From an uncultured Blastocatellia bacterium (GTDB taxonomy: Bacteria; Acidobacteriota; Blastocatellia; Pyrinomonadales; Pyrinomonadaceae), in the NCBI GenBank assembly GCA_946480785.1, contig CAMLLD010000006.1:46674-110673 (forward strand): 64,000 nt of DNA, given 5' to 3'. The notes under the pieces are model-generated. The model was given only the letters and a program-made list of their open reading frames with translations, was not told where the DNA came from and searched no databases. Both the position numbers and the translations under genes were made by a program. Shown one piece after another: positions 1 to 10,524 of this stretch. Each line of letters starts with the position of its first letter. The stretch's first letter is position 1.

Positions 1-1
1 C

Positions 2-2443
2 TCGCCGGAAATGCTGATGGAGCTCGCGTATCGTCTTGCGGTCGAGGATTCGCCCTTCATCGAAGACATTCGCAAAAACATGATCGTGATGATGACGCCG
101 GCGCTGGAAGTCGACGGCCGCGATTTCATGGTCGACCTTTACAACTACCACCGCGCGAACCCCGGCAAACCCACGCCGCCGCTGCTCTACTGGGGCAAGT
201 ACGTCGCGCACGACAACAATCGCGACGGACTCGGCATGGCGCTCGCCCTCACGCGCAACCAGATGCGCACGTTTCTCGAGTATCACCCGACCGTGCTGCA
301 CGATCTGCACGAGTCAGTGCCGTATCTCTACACGATGACCGGCACCGGGCCGTACAACGCGTGGCTCGATCCGCTCGCGATCGACGAGTTTCAGTTGCTG
401 GCCTATCACGAAATCGAAGAGATGACGAAGCGTGGCGTGCCCGGCGTTTGGACGCATGGTTTTTACGACGGCTGGGCGCCGAACTACATGCTCTACATCG
501 CCACCGGCCATAACGCCATCGGCCGTTTCTACGAGACTTTCGGCAACGGCGGCGCCGACACGCGCGAACGCACGCTGCGGCCGGCCGACACGTCGCGCGT
601 CTGGTATCGGCCGAACCCGCCGTTTCCGCGCGTGAACTGGTCGATGCGTAACAACATCAACATGCAGCAGTCGGCGATTCTCTTCGCGATGAATTTCGTC
701 GCGAAGGACAAAGATCGCTTTCTCAATAATTTTTATTTGAAGAGCAAACGGGCAATCGCAAAGGCGACGAATGAAGGTCCGGCGGCTTACGTCATTCCCG
801 GCGACACGCCGCGCCCGGTCGAAGCGGCCGACATGGTCAACCTGATGCGCATGCAGGGAATTGAAGTGCATCGCGCCAATAAAAATTTCAGCGTCAAGGA
901 CCAGAAGTTTCCGGCGGGTTCTTACATCATTCGCATGGACCAGCCGTATTCACGCATGGCCGACATGCTGCTCGACACGCAGTATTACAACGTGAGCGAT
1001 CCCGCGCCGTACGACGACACGGGCTGGACCATCGGCGCGATGCGCAACGTGAAGACGGTGCGCATTATCGATAAGAGCATTCTCGATGTCGACGCGACAC
1101 TGCTGACGGGAGACGCGAAGATCACCGGCCAATTGATCGCCCCCGCGTCGGCGATGGCTTACGTCATCAATCACAACACCGACAACACGCTCGCGACGCT
1201 GCGCTTTCAGTTGAAAGACGTGAAGATGAGCGCCGCGGAAGACAGCTTCAAGATCGGCGACCAGCAGTTCAACGCCGGCTCGTTCATCATCAACCAGGTC
1301 GGCAATTCGCCGGATCTCCGCCAGAAACTGGAGGCGGCGGTTGTCAACCTCGGACTCAGCGCGATCGGCGTCGATAAACTCCCTGAGGTCAAAACGCACG
1401 AGCTCGCCGTTCCTCGAATCGCGATCGTTCACACCTGGATCAACACGCAGAATGAAGGCTGGTATCGCATCGAGTTTGATAAATACAAGATTCCCTACAC
1501 CTACATTTCCGATCACGTGCTGCGTGACACGCCGAACCTGCGCGAGAAGTTTGACGTGATCATCTTCCCGCCGGTCGGCGGCTCCGCGCAGACGATCGTC
1601 AACGGCATGCCGATGCGCGGTGACCCGATTCCGTGGAAAGCTTCGCAAGTAACGCCCAACTTCGCGTCGTCGCCGGACCAGACCGACGACATGCGCGGCG
1701 GCATGGGCGTGACCGGCGTCGCGAACGTGCAAAAGTTTATCGAAGACGGCGGGCTGTTCATCACGATTGGCGGCGTGTCGCAGGTTGCGATCGACTACGG
1801 CATCACCAACGGCGTTTCGATTCAGCAGTCAGAACGGCTGCAAGCGCGTGGCTCGATCTACAACTCGAACTTCTCGGATCGCAAGAGCCCGATTGCTTAC
1901 GGCTACGACGCGGCGTTGCCGATCTATTTCAACCAGGCGCCGCTGTTTCAGGTTGCGGCGGCCGGTGGCGGCGGTTTCGGCGGCGGTGGTGGCCAGGGTG
2001 GACCAGGTGGTCCACAGTCGCGTGCTTCGGGACGCGGCGGCGTGAACGATCCAGACGTGATTCAGGCGATGCCGCAACCGCGCCCGGCTGATCCGAACGC
2101 GCGTCCGGACGATCAGGACCAACGCGAGAGCCCGTTCTTCGTGCCGCCGCAAGCGCGGCCGCGCGTCGTACTGCGGTTTGCGTCTGACGAGAAGAACCTG
2201 CTGGTCAGCGGCATGCTCGCGGGCGGCAACGAGCTGGCGAACAAGCCGGCGGTCGTTGACGTTCCGGTTGGCCGCGGGCACGTGGTGATGTTTGCGACGA
2301 ACCCGATGTGGCGGCATCAGACGCAGGGCGAGTTTTTCCTGATCTTCAATGCGGCGCTGAACTACAACAATCTCGACGCGGGCAGAGCAGAGCCGCGCGG
2401 CGGTCGCGGTCAGAGCACGAGCACCGCGGGCGACGATCAATAG
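2..2443 (+). CDS. M14-family zinc carboxypeptidase, 5' truncated by window edge
   Basis: The open frame runs from the first complete codon of the window, so the true start and the signal peptide lie upstream; the internal Met at position 11 is only the first ATG seen. The visible 813 codons open with SPEMLMELAYRLA, the helix that follows the HxxE zinc motif in large secreted M14 peptidases; that motif itself would be off the edge. VLHDLHES (near residue 100) probably holds the third zinc ligand. After the peptidase domain come a domain of GATase-like look (IVHTWINTQNEGWYR, then VIIFPPVGG), a Gly/Pro-rich spacer near residues 650-700 and a beta-rich tail. Members are usually exported and trim peptides at the carboxy end. 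Family assignment is firm, substrate unknown. Confidence 0.8.
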   Translation, partial: SPEMLMELAYRLAVEDSPFIEDIRKNMIVMMTPALEVDGRDFMVDLYNYHRANPGKPTPPLLYWGKYVAHDNNRDGLGMALALTRNQMRTFLEYHPTVLHDLHESVPYLYTMTGTGPYNAWLDPLAIDEFQLLAYHEIEEMTKRGVPGVWTHGFYDGWAPNYMLYIATGHNAIGRFYETFGNGGADTRERTLRPADTSRVWYRPNPPFPRVNWSMRNNINMQQSAILFAMNFVAKDKDRFLNNFYLKSKRAIAKATNEGPAAYVIPGDTPRPVEAADMVNLMRMQGIEVHRANKNFSVKDQKFPAGSYIIRMDQPYSRMADMLLDTQYYNVSDPAPYDDTGWTIGAMRNVKTVRIIDKSILDVDATLLTGDAKITGQLIAPASAMAYVINHNTDNTLATLRFQLKDVKMSAAEDSFKIGDQQFNAGSFIINQVGNSPDLRQKLEAAVVNLGLSAIGVDKLPEVKTHELAVPRIAIVHTWINTQNEGWYRIEFDKYKIPYTYISDHVLRDTPNLREKFDVIIFPPVGGSAQTIVNGMPMRGDPIPWKASQVTPNFASSPDQTDDMRGGMGVTGVANVQKFIEDGGLFITIGGVSQVAIDYGITNGVSIQQSERLQARGSIYNSNFSDRKSPIAYGYDAALPIYFNQAPLFQVAAAGGGGFGGGGGQGGPGGPQSRASGRGGVNDPDVIQAMPQPRPADPNARPDDQDQRESPFFVPPQARPRVVLRFASDEKNLLVSGMLAGGNELANKPAVVDVPVGRGHVVMFATNPMWRHQTQGEFFLIFNAALNYNNLDAGRAEPRGGRGQSTSTAGDDQ

Positions 2444-2468
2444 GTCCTCTCAAGACCTGTAGGACCTA
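2441..2468. other. Short inverted repeat spanning the junction of two genes
   Basis: TAGGTCCT (2441-2448) is matched by AGGACCTA (2461-2468), an 8-bp perfect inverted repeat with a 12-base loop. It overlaps the stop codon of the peptidase gene and the first base of the next start codon, so a stem here would cover the ribosome entry site of the DUF480 gene. No T-run follows, so it is not a usual terminator. A longer relative (TAGGTCCTGTTG and its complement) occurs at 27009-27036. Confidence 0.4.
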
Positions 2469-3103
2469 TGAACCTTTCTGACATCGAAACGCGTGTGCTG
2501 GGAGCGTTGGTGGAGAAGCAGCTCACCACGCCGGAATACTATCCGCTGACGCTCAACGCGCTCACTGCTGCGTGCAACCAGAAAAACAATCGCTATCCCG
2601 TCACGTCGTACAACGAGAATGAGGTCGCTGCTGCAGTTGAGACGCTGCGCGAGAAGAACCTCGTTTACGTGTTCTACGGGAGCACGAGCCGGGTGCCGAA
2701 GTACAAGCACGTCGTACCCGAAGTGCTGCATCTCACGCCGCCGGAAACGGCGATCGTATGTGTTTTGCTGTTGCGTGGGCCGCAGACGCCCGGTGAGCTG
2801 CGCGGCAATGCTTCGCGGATGTTTGAGTTCAGTGGGCTTGATGAAGTCGAGCAAACGCTTGCGGGCCTCATCACGCACGAACCCGATCCGCTCGTGACAC
2901 GTTTGGCGCGTCAACCCGGCCAAAAAGAAATTCGCTTCGCGCATTTACTGTCCGGTCCACCCGCTGAAATCCCGATTGAGCCCGTTACGCAAGCGGCTCC
3001 AATCCCCACTCGTCAAAGTCTCGAACAGAAAGTCGACGCGCTGGCAGCGGAAGTCGAGAAGCTGCGTTTGCAGTTTGACGAGTTCAAGAAACAGTTCGAT
3101 TAA
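2468..3103 (+). CDS. YceH/DUF480 family protein (UPF0502)
   Basis: The 211-residue product matches the YceH family from end to end. It opens with LSDIETRVLGALVEKQ and TPEYYPLTLNALTAACNQK, the family signature, and consists of two tandem winged-helix domains (about residues 1-80 and 90-165). It ends in a short coiled coil (LEQKVDALAAEVEKLRLQFDEFKKQ). The molecular role of the family is not established; winged helices suggest nucleic-acid or protein binding. The gene starts 24 bases after the peptidase stop and lies 69 bases before lhr, so co-transcription is possible but functional linkage is not shown. Confidence 0.88.
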   Translation: MNLSDIETRVLGALVEKQLTTPEYYPLTLNALTAACNQKNNRYPVTSYNENEVAAAVETLREKNLVYVFYGSTSRVPKYKHVVPEVLHLTPPETAIVCVLLLRGPQTPGELRGNASRMFEFSGLDEVEQTLAGLITHEPDPLVTRLARQPGQKEIRFAHLLSGPPAEIPIEPVTQAAPIPTRQSLEQKVDALAAEVEKLRLQFDEFKKQFD

Positions 3104-3172
3104 TTGTTTCAGCGCTACGGTCGTGTTTCAGCTATGCAACCTCACGACCCACGAGTATAATGAACGTCCCTT

Positions 3173-6100
3173 ATGAGCCTGGAACTTTTCCACCCAGCAG
3201 TAGCGCGCTGGTTTGCGCGGAGTTTTCCTGCGCCAACCGAACCTCAGTTACAAGCCTGGCCCGAAATCAAGAAACAGCGCCACACGCTCATCGCCGCGCC
3301 CACGGGTTCAGGTAAAACGCTCGCCGCATTTCTGTCCGCGATCGACGATCTGGTTCGCCTCGGTCTCGAAGGAAAACTCGACGACACCACGCACGTCATC
3401 TACGTCTCGCCGCTCAAGGCGCTGAGCAACGACGTGCAGCGCAACCTGCAAACACCACTCGAAGGAATTCAAAAAGAACTTCGTGCAATGGGCTTGCCCG
3501 AAGTAAACATTCGCACGCTCGTGCGCACCGGCGACACGCCCGCCTCGGAGCGCACCGCGATGACGAAGCGTCCGCCGCACATCGTCGTCACGACACCCGA
3601 GTCGCTCTACATTTTGCTGACTAGCGAAGGCGGCCGGCGCATGTTGCAAACAGCGCGCACGCTGATCGTCGATGAGATTCACGCGGTCGTAAGTGACAAA
3701 CGCGGTTCGCACCTCGCGCTTTCGATCGAACGTCTCGAACAGCTCACTCAGCAAAAGCTCGTCCGTATCGGTCTCTCTGCAACGCAGCGCCCGATCGAAG
3801 AGGTAGCCCGTTTTCTCGTCGGCACCGCGAACATCGACGCCGCAAACGTTCCGAACTGCGCGATCATCGACAGCGGCCACACACGCCAACTCGACATCGC
3901 CATCGAACTCACCGATTCACCTTTATCAGCGGTCATGTCGGGCGAGGTTTGGGAAGAGGTTTACGACCGTCTCGCCGAGCTCATTCGCCAGCACCACACG
4001 ACGCTCGTCTTCGTCAACACACGTCGTTTAGCCGAGCGCGTCGCGCGGCATTTGGGAGAGCGATTAGGGGACGAGAACATTGCCGCGCATCACGGCAGTC
4101 TCGCCCGCGAGCAGCGCCTCGCCGCCGAACAAAAACTCAAAGCCGGCGAACTGCGCGCGCTCGTTGCTACCGCTTCGCTCGAACTCGGCATCGACATCGG
4201 CGACGTGAATCTCGTTTGCCAGCTCGGCTCGACCAGAACCATCGCGAGTTTTCTACAACGCGTCGGCCGCTCGAACCACACGGTCGCGGGTTTTCCGAAG
4301 GGCCGAATCTTTCCGCTCTCGCGGGATGAGCTCGTCGAATGTGCGGCGATCATCGATTCGGTGCGGCGCGGTGAGTTGGACCGGCTCGAGATTCCGGAGA
4401 AGCCGCTCGACATCCTGGCCCAACAGATCGTCGCGGCTGTCGCAGCCGAAGAGTGGACCGAAGACGATCTGTTCGCGATGATTCGGCGCGCCTATCCTTA
4501 TCGCAATCTCGAACGCGAACAGTTTGACGGAATCGTGCGCATGCTCGCTGAAGGCTTCACGACAAAGCGCGGGCGCAGATCGACTTATCTGCATCACGAC
4601 GCGGTGAACCAGCGTCTGCGCGGCCGTCGCGGCGCGCGCCTCGCGGCGATCACCTCCGGCGGCGCGATTCCCGATACGGCGGATTACGCGGTCGTGCTCG
4701 AGCCGAGCGATCTGGTTATCGGCTCGGTCAACGAAGACTTCGCGATCGAGAGTTTGCAGGGCGACATCTTTCAACTCGGCAACACGTCGTGGCGTGTGTT
4801 GCGGGTCGAGCAGGGCAAGGTGCGGGTCGAAGACGCGCACGGACAACCGCCATCGATTCCGTTTTGGCTCGGCGAGGCGCCGGCGCGTTCGCACGAGCTT
4901 TCGGTTTCGGTGTCGCGACTGCGCGAGGAAGTCGCCAAACGCATTAACCCGGAGAGTGTGGATCTTGCGCCGGCGATGGAGTGGTTCATAAATGAAGTCG
5001 GGCTCTCGCGTTCTGCGGCGGAACAGCTCGTCGAGTATCTCGCGGGCGCGAAGATCGTGCTTGGTGTGATGCCGACGCAGGACAACCTCGTTCTTGAAAG
5101 ATTTTTTGACGACAGCGGTAGCATGCAGCTCGTGCTGCACTCGCCTTTCGGCAGCCGTCTCAATCGCGCGTGGGGTCTCGCGCTGCGCAAACGTTTCTGC
5201 CGCAAGTTCAACTTCGAGCTGCAAGCCGCGGCCACGGAAGACGCCATCGTGCTGTCGCTTGGACCAACGCACAGCTTCCCGCTCGACGACGTCTTTCATT
5301 ATCTGAACTCGAAAACCGTGCGGCAGTTGTTGTGTCAGGCGCTGCTCGACGCGCCGATGTGGAACATTCGCTGGCGCTGGAACGTGACGCGCTCGCTCGC
5401 CGTGTTGCGGCGGCGCGGCGGCAAGAAGATTCCCGCGCAGTTGCAGCGCATGGACGCGGAAGATCTGTTGACCGCGGTGTTTCCCGATCAAGTCGCATGT
5501 GCGGAGAACCTGCCGACGGGGGAACGCGAGATCCCGGCGCATCCGCTCGTCGATCAGACGGTGAAAGATTGTCTTGAAGAAGCGATGGACATCGACGGAC
5601 TCGAGCAACTGTTGACCTCGATCGAACGCAACGAGAAAAACCTTTTCGCCCGCGACGTGATCGAGGCTTCGCCGCTCGCGCAGGAGATACTCAATGCGCG
5701 GCCGTACGCCTATCTCGACGATGCGCCGCTCGAGGAGCGACGCACGCGCGCGGTGTTTCAGCGTCGCTGGCTTGATCCCGAAACCGCGGGCGACATGGGC
5801 AAGCTCGATCAGGCTGCGATCGATCGCGTGCGTGAAGAAGTCTGGCCCGACCCGCGCAACCCCGACGAGTTGCACGACGCTCTGGTTGAGCTCGGTTTCA
5901 TCACCGTGACTGAAGGCGCCGAGTGGCAGGAACTTTTCACCGAGCTAAAAAACGATCGCCGAGCCGCAGTGCTCAGCACCAACGGCCTTAGGCTGTGGGT
6001 AGCGGCTGAACGTTTACCGCAGCTCCAATCTGTATTCACGTCGGCCACGGTTGAACCGCCAATCACCGCTCCTGAGTCCGTCGCCAGAACCACGTGGACT

Positions 6101-7555
6101 CCTGAAGACGCCCTCGTCGAGATCATCCGCGGTCGTCTTGAAGGTCTTGGTCCAGTCACCGTCGCACAACTAATCGAATCTTCCGGCCTGACCAAACTCG
6201 AGATCGAGACCGCGCTGCTCAGGCTCGAAGCGGAAGGCTTCGTCATCCGCGGCCGCTTCACTCCCGGCATCACCGAAACCGAATGGAGCGCACGCCGCCT
6301 GCTCGCCCGCATTCACAGCTACACGCTCAACCGCCTGCGCCAGGAGATCGAACCAGTCTCCAGCGCCGACTTCATTCGCTTCCTGCTCGCGTGGCAGAAA
6401 CTTGCGCCCGATCACCAGATGGAAGGTCCGGAGAGCGTGCGCGCGATCATCGATCAGCTCGAAGGCTTCGAAGCGCCAGCCGCTGCTTGGGAAGGCGAAC
6501 TATTACCGTCACGGCTCGTTGAATACGATCCCGCCTGGCTCGATGCACTGTGTCTGTCGGGTGAAGTCGTATGGGCCAGGCTGACGCCGCCGGTGCGCAC
6601 CGTCAGCGATAACGCAGCCGACAAACCGCGCGGCGCCGGACCAGTGCGCAACACACCCATCGCTCTGCTGCGCCGCAAGAACTTCGCGCTCTGGAGCTCA
6701 GTCTTTCCGCCGTTGACCATCGCGACGGAAAACGAATTCTCCACGACGACGCAGGTTGTTTACGACTATCTCAAAACGCGCGGCGCTTCATTCTTCACGG
6801 ACATCGTCGAGAACGCGAAGCTCCTGCGCAGCCAGGTCGAAGAAGCTCTCGCGGAACTGGTCGCGAACGGCGTCGTGGTCTCCGACAGTTTCACCGGACT
6901 ACGCGCACTGCTGACGCCCGGCAGTCGCAAGACGCAAGCGGCCGCGCGACGCAAGCATCGCCAGCCTGTTTACGAAATGGCGAGCGCCGGCCGTTGGTCC
7001 ATCATTCATCGTGAAAACGGAAACGGCTCGACGAACAGCCGCGGCAACCAGAGTCCGGTCGATCAGGAGAAAGCCGAAGAGATCGCGTGGACTCTGTTGA
7101 AGCGTTACGGCGTCGTCTTCAAGCGTTTGCTGGAACGCGAAGGCATGACGCTGCCGTGGCGCGTGCTGCTGCGCATCTATCATCGACTCGAAGCGCGCGG
7201 TGAGATTCGCGGCGGCCGTTTCGTCGCGGGCATCTCGGGCGAACAGTTTGCCCTCCCGGAAGCAGTCGGCATGTTGCGCGCGATTCGTCGCGAAGGTGCG
7301 AAGGACGAATTGATTTCCGTGAGCGCCGCCGATCCTTTGAACCTCGCCGGCATCATCATGCCCGGCACACGCATCACCGCACACACCAGCAATCGCATTC
7401 TCTATCACGACGGCGCGCCCATCGCGGCGCTCGAATCGGGCGACACGCATTTTCTCGTCGAGCTCAGTCGCGCGATGGAGTGGAAAGCGAAGGCCGCGTT
7501 GGTGCGCAAAGCAACGCGCCCGGAACTAAGAACTTACCTCCAGCGCCCCGCCTGA
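3173..7555 (+). CDS. lhr: Lhr-family large ATP-dependent helicase
   Basis: At 1460 residues this is the size of full-length Lhr. The N-terminal superfamily 2 core shows the Q-motif region ([13 protein letters not shown]), Walker [13 protein letters not shown] (about residue 42), the DEIH box (about residue 165), SATQRP (motif III) and a second RecA domain with [17 protein letters not shown] and QRVGRSNH (motif VI). It is followed by the Lhr-specific winged-helix and beta-barrel core and a long C-terminal extension, as in enterobacterial and mycobacterial Lhr. Lhr translocates 3' to 5' on single-stranded DNA and unwinds RNA:DNA hybrids, and is linked to DNA repair. No frameshift is seen. The ATG at 3173 follows TGAACGTCCCTT, a poor ribosome site, so the start is less certain than the product. 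Confidence 0.93.
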   Translation: MSLELFHPAVARWFARSFPAPTEPQLQAWPEIKKQRHTLIAAPTGSGKTLAAFLSAIDDLVRLGLEGKLDDTTHVIYVSPLKALSNDVQRNLQTPLEGIQKELRAMGLPEVNIRTLVRTGDTPASERTAMTKRPPHIVVTTPESLYILLTSEGGRRMLQTARTLIVDEIHAVVSDKRGSHLALSIERLEQLTQQKLVRIGLSATQRPIEEVARFLVGTANIDAANVPNCAIIDSGHTRQLDIAIELTDSPLSAVMSGEVWEEVYDRLAELIRQHHTTLVFVNTRRLAERVARHLGERLGDENIAAHHGSLAREQRLAAEQKLKAGELRALVATASLELGIDIGDVNLVCQLGSTRTIASFLQRVGRSNHTVAGFPKGRIFPLSRDELVECAAIIDSVRRGELDRLEIPEKPLDILAQQIVAAVAAEEWTEDDLFAMIRRAYPYRNLEREQFDGIVRMLAEGFTTKRGRRSTYLHHDAVNQRLRGRRGARLAAITSGGAIPDTADYAVVLEPSDLVIGSVNEDFAIESLQGDIFQLGNTSWRVLRVEQGKVRVEDAHGQPPSIPFWLGEAPARSHELSVSVSRLREEVAKRINPESVDLAPAMEWFINEVGLSRSAAEQLVEYLAGAKIVLGVMPTQDNLVLERFFDDSGSMQLVLHSPFGSRLNRAWGLALRKRFCRKFNFELQAAATEDAIVLSLGPTHSFPLDDVFHYLNSKTVRQLLCQALLDAPMWNIRWRWNVTRSLAVLRRRGGKKIPAQLQRMDAEDLLTAVFPDQVACAENLPTGEREIPAHPLVDQTVKDCLEEAMDIDGLEQLLTSIERNEKNLFARDVIEASPLAQEILNARPYAYLDDAPLEERRTRAVFQRRWLDPETAGDMGKLDQAAIDRVREEVWPDPRNPDELHDALVELGFITVTEGAEWQELFTELKNDRRAAVLSTNGLRLWVAAERLPQLQSVFTSATVEPPITAPESVARTTWTPEDALVEIIRGRLEGLGPVTVAQLIESSGLTKLEIETALLRLEAEGFVIRGRFTPGITETEWSARRLLARIHSYTLNRLRQEIEPVSSADFIRFLLAWQKLAPDHQMEGPESVRAIIDQLEGFEAPAAAWEGELLPSRLVEYDPAWLDALCLSGEVVWARLTPPVRTVSDNAADKPRGAGPVRNTPIALLRRKNFALWSSVFPPLTIATENEFSTTTQVVYDYLKTRGASFFTDIVENAKLLRSQVEEALAELVANGVVVSDSFTGLRALLTPGSRKTQAAARRKHRQPVYEMASAGRWSIIHRENGNGSTNSRGNQSPVDQEKAEEIAWTLLKRYGVVFKRLLEREGMTLPWRVLLRIYHRLEARGEIRGGRFVAGISGEQFALPEAVGMLRAIRREGAKDELISVSAADPLNLAGIIMPGTRITAHTSNRILYHDGAPIAALESGDTHFLVELSRAMEWKAKAALVRKATRPELRTYLQRPA

Positions 7556-7741
7556 CCTGAACAAGTCAGGAAGGGTGGCAAGCGTAGCGCGCCCCCGCCT
7601 TTGCTCCTTCAAACACTGCTGAACCGATGTCGTTCATTCGCGCACGAAATCGTGTCAAGAAACCCGCCGAAATCCCCTTAAAACACGCCCCGACGCAAAG
7701 GCACGGTGCTTGCCAAAAGCACGGGCAAGGGAGGTTTACAC

Positions 7742-8209
7742 ATGAAACTAAATTACTCGAGTAACAAATTGGGCGGCTATATTCTGGCACTCTTCCTGAT
7801 TCTGGGTTTCACCGCAATCGCCAGCAGCAACGTTCAAGCTCAATGGCGCGATCGTGATCGCGATGATCGCTATCAGCGCGACCGTGACTACCGCAACCGC
7901 GACTACCGAAACGGTCGGAACGGTTACGGGTATGGTTACGAAAACGCGCGGCAGCAGGGTTACAGCTACGGCATGAACGTCGGCGCGGCGGACGCGCAGC
8001 GCGGGCAGAACTTTAATCCGCAGCGTTCGCATTACTGGAAGGATGGTGACGCTGGCTACAACTCGTCCTATGGCAACAGGGGACAGTACCGGCAGATCTT
8101 CCGCAGTGCGTTTGAACAGGGATACCGCGAGGGCTATCAGCAATATGGCGGTCGCGGACGTTACGATCGACGGAACAACAGTCGTATTGGCCGAATCTGG
8201 CCGTGGTAA
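7742..8209 (+). CDS. Secreted Arg/Tyr/Gly-rich protein of unknown function
   Basis: The start is fixed by GGGAGG nine bases before the ATG; an upstream in-frame ATG at 7706 has no such site. The 155-residue product has an N-terminal hydrophobic segment (YILALFLILGFTAIAS) ending in VQAQ, a likely signal peptide. The mature protein is low-complexity: repeated RDRD, DYRN and GYGYG units followed by QGYSYGMNVGAADAQ and a Tyr/Arg-rich tail. Similar short exported RD/GY-rich proteins are common in acidobacterial genomes but have no known role. It is single-gene, closed by a strong terminator at 8235-8264. Confidence 0.7.
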   Translation: MKLNYSSNKLGGYILALFLILGFTAIASSNVQAQWRDRDRDDRYQRDRDYRNRDYRNGRNGYGYGYENARQQGYSYGMNVGAADAQRGQNFNPQRSHYWKDGDAGYNSSYGNRGQYRQIFRSAFEQGYREGYQQYGGRGRYDRRNNSRIGRIWPW

Positions 8210-8234
8210 GTAACCGGAGTTAGCTGACTTAAAC

Positions 8235-8264
8235 GGGGTGGCCGTTCGCGGCCACTCCTTTTTT
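8235..8264 (+). terminator. Rho-independent terminator after the Arg/Tyr/Gly-rich protein gene
   Basis: GTGGCCG-TTCG-CGGCCAC forms a perfect 7-bp GC-rich stem with a TTCG tetraloop, extended by three more pairs (GGG with TCC), and is followed directly by TTTTTT. It lies 26 bases after the stop codon at 8209. Confidence 0.9.
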
Positions 8265-8300
8265 ATGGAAACGGCGGGCGATTGAGAGTTCCTTTAAGTT

Positions 8301-8573
8301 GTGAACGCACTAGCCCAACAAAACTCAACCGTTTCCCTCAAGCTGGGATTTACGCCACGGCGCCGTCCCAGACTCTTTTCACTCGTCAACCGCAAAACAG
8401 TGGTGCCTTCGAGTGCGGAATTCATGCGCGTCAGTAACGTGACGGTTCGGGAGGGCCGCACGCATCGCGTATGGCCGCCGGAAGTTCTGCGCCAGTTTCA
8501 AACCGCGGAAGTGGTCACGAACAGCGACGTGCAACACTACGTCGTGCGCGACCGCAGCATCTCGCGTATCTGA
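8301..8573 (+). CDS. Hypothetical 90-residue basic protein
   Basis: A GTG-initiated frame with a basic N-terminal half (TPRRRPRLFSLVNRK) and a C-terminal portion (NVTVREGRTHRVWPPEVLRQFQ) that looks like a folded protein. No signal peptide, membrane segment or known domain is recognised. It begins 36 bases past a terminator, so it would need its own promoter, and it faces the M2 peptidase gene, whose stop is 15 bases away. The lack of a clear ribosome site keeps confidence low. Confidence 0.4.
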   Translation: MNALAQQNSTVSLKLGFTPRRRPRLFSLVNRKTVVPSSAEFMRVSNVTVREGRTHRVWPPEVLRQFQTAEVVTNSDVQHYVVRDRSISRI

Positions 8574-8588
8574 GTTCTTATCTGTGGC

Positions 8589-10457
8589 CTACTTCTTCGC
8601 GTTCTGCTCGTCGAGCCACTGCTTGAGCGGCGCGAAGTAGTCGATGATCGCGGTCGCATCCATCTTGTCTTCGCCCGTCATCGCTTTCAACGCTTCCGGC
8701 CACGGCTTGCTCTGGCCCATCGCGAGCATCGCCTTCAACTTCTCGCCCGCTTTCTTGTTCCCGTAGATCGAACACTGATAGAGCGGCCCGTTGAAACCCG
8801 CTTCACGACACAGCGCGCGATGAAATTGAAATTGTAGAATCGCCGCGAGGAAATAGCGCGCGTACGGCGTGTTCGCCGGCACGTGATACTTCGCTCCCGG
8901 ATCGAAATCCTGCTCGGTGCGCGGCACCGGCGCGGTTATCCCCTGATACTTCTCGCGTAAATCCCACCACGCTTTGTTGTAATCGTTTGGCCCAACCTCA
9001 CCCGAGAAAACTTTCCAACGCCACTGATCCACCAAATAGCCAAACGGCAGAAACGCGACCTTGTCGAGCGCGCGGTTCAACAGGAAACCGATGTCCGCCG
9101 ACTGGTCGGGCACTTTGTCGATCAGCCCGAGTTGCTTCAGATACTGCGGCGTCACTGACAGCGCCATCGTGTCGCCGATCGCTTCATGAAATCCGTCGTT
9201 CGCACTATCGCGGAAGAGAAACGGCTGTCCGGCGTAGGCCATCTGGTAATAATTGTGCCCGAGCTCGTGGTGGACCACCGAGAAGTCTTCCTCGTTGATC
9301 TGGATACACATCTTCAAGCGCACGTCTTTTTCGAAGTCGATGTCCCACGCGCTCGCATGACAAACAACTTCGCGATCCGCGGGCTTCGTCAGCATCGAAC
9401 GTTCCCAAAAAGTCGGCGGCAATGAGTCGAAGCCGAGCGACGTAAAAAACCCTTCGCCGTAACGGACCATCTGTTTCGCGTCGGTGTTGCGCGCTTTGAG
9501 CGTCGCGCCGAGATCGTAGCCGCGATCGGCGTTCGCCGGCGCGAGCAACGGATAAATGTTGGCCCAACCCTGCGCCCACATGTTGCCGAGCAGGTGCGCG
9601 GGAATCGGCTTGTCTTCCGCGACGATGTCTTTGCCGTACTTCTCGGAGAGCTTGTGACGTGTGTAGGTGTAGAGCGAATCGTAAAGCGGCTTCACCTGTT
9701 GCCACAGGCGCTCCATCTCGGCGGCGAACGCATCGGGTTCCATGTCGTACTTCGAACGCCACATCGCGCCCGTGTCTTTGAAGCCCATCTCCTTCGCGCC
9801 CTTGTTACTCAGCTCGACGAAACGGACGTAATCTTTCTTGATCGGCACGGCGATCTGGTGCCAGCCGACCCAAATTCGTTTCAACTCTTCCGGGTCGCGG
9901 CTGTTCGCCATGCGCTCTTCGAGCTGCGGCAGACTCATACACTTGCTCTGATCGTTGTCAGGGCAATACTTGCCTTTGCCGTAGTCGCCTTCCATCGACG
10001 CGGCGATCTTCGTGAGCTCGGCGCGCTCGGCCGGATCTTTCGGCGCCGGCAGCGTCAACGCGAGCTTCAGCAGTTTGAGTTTGCGTTTATCGTCGGCTGG
10101 AAGATCGAGCGCTTCATAACGGCGCGCTTGTTCGGCGAGTTCGGTGGTCGCGCCGATCAGTACTTCATTTGCCTGGGCCGCGATCGATTCGGTGTCGTCG
10201 GTGACGAAAGTGCTCTTGACCCAGTCGGCGCGGCTGCCTTTTATGTTTAGGTCCAGCAAACGTTTTTCGGCGTCGGCGAGAAACTTCTCAGCCTCTTCCT
10301 TCGTCGCTGGACCAGAAGTTGAAGCGACGTTTGGATTATCGGTACAGGAAGACATAAGCAGCAGTCCAATAGAGAGAAGAAATAGCCCTACCAACCAGGT
10401 TTGGCGCCAGGTTTGGCGAGTGCGCGAAAGTTGGCGAGCGCGATTATTGAATTTCAC
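8589..10457 (-). CDS. M2-family (angiotensin-converting-enzyme-like) dipeptidyl carboxypeptidase lipoprotein
   Basis: The 622-residue protein carries the gluzincin motif HHELGHNYYQMAY (about residue 395) with the downstream glutamate region NDGFHEAIGDTMALS that supplies the third zinc ligand, both diagnostic of M2 peptidases. The N-terminus has a hydrophobic stretch ending LLMSSC, a lipobox, so the enzyme is probably a lipid-anchored periplasmic protein. M2 enzymes release C-terminal dipeptides from oligopeptides. AGGAGG ten bases before the ATG supports the start. It is divergently transcribed from the MBL hydrolase with 67 bases between them. Confidence 0.92.
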   Translation of the reverse strand: MKFNNRARQLSRTRQTWRQTWLVGLFLLSIGLLLMSSCTDNPNVASTSGPATKEEAEKFLADAEKRLLDLNIKGSRADWVKSTFVTDDTESIAAQANEVLIGATTELAEQARRYEALDLPADDKRKLKLLKLALTLPAPKDPAERAELTKIAASMEGDYGKGKYCPDNDQSKCMSLPQLEERMANSRDPEELKRIWVGWHQIAVPIKKDYVRFVELSNKGAKEMGFKDTGAMWRSKYDMEPDAFAAEMERLWQQVKPLYDSLYTYTRHKLSEKYGKDIVAEDKPIPAHLLGNMWAQGWANIYPLLAPANADRGYDLGATLKARNTDAKQMVRYGEGFFTSLGFDSLPPTFWERSMLTKPADREVVCHASAWDIDFEKDVRLKMCIQINEEDFSVVHHELGHNYYQMAYAGQPFLFRDSANDGFHEAIGDTMALSVTPQYLKQLGLIDKVPDQSADIGFLLNRALDKVAFLPFGYLVDQWRWKVFSGEVGPNDYNKAWWDLREKYQGITAPVPRTEQDFDPGAKYHVPANTPYARYFLAAILQFQFHRALCREAGFNGPLYQCSIYGNKKAGEKLKAMLAMGQSKPWPEALKAMTGEDKMDATAIIDYFAPLKQWLDEQNAKK

Positions 10458-10524
10458 GGTTCGACCTCCTGAGTTTTAGGGAGGGCCACAATATAACCTG
10501 TTGTATTATCTAAGACCACTGAAC

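Noticed and set aside
4253..5875. 540-codon frame on the minus strand inside lhr
   Set aside because: It is antisense to conserved Lhr motifs, is extremely Arg/His-rich and has no domain; GC-rich codon bias opens such shadow frames.
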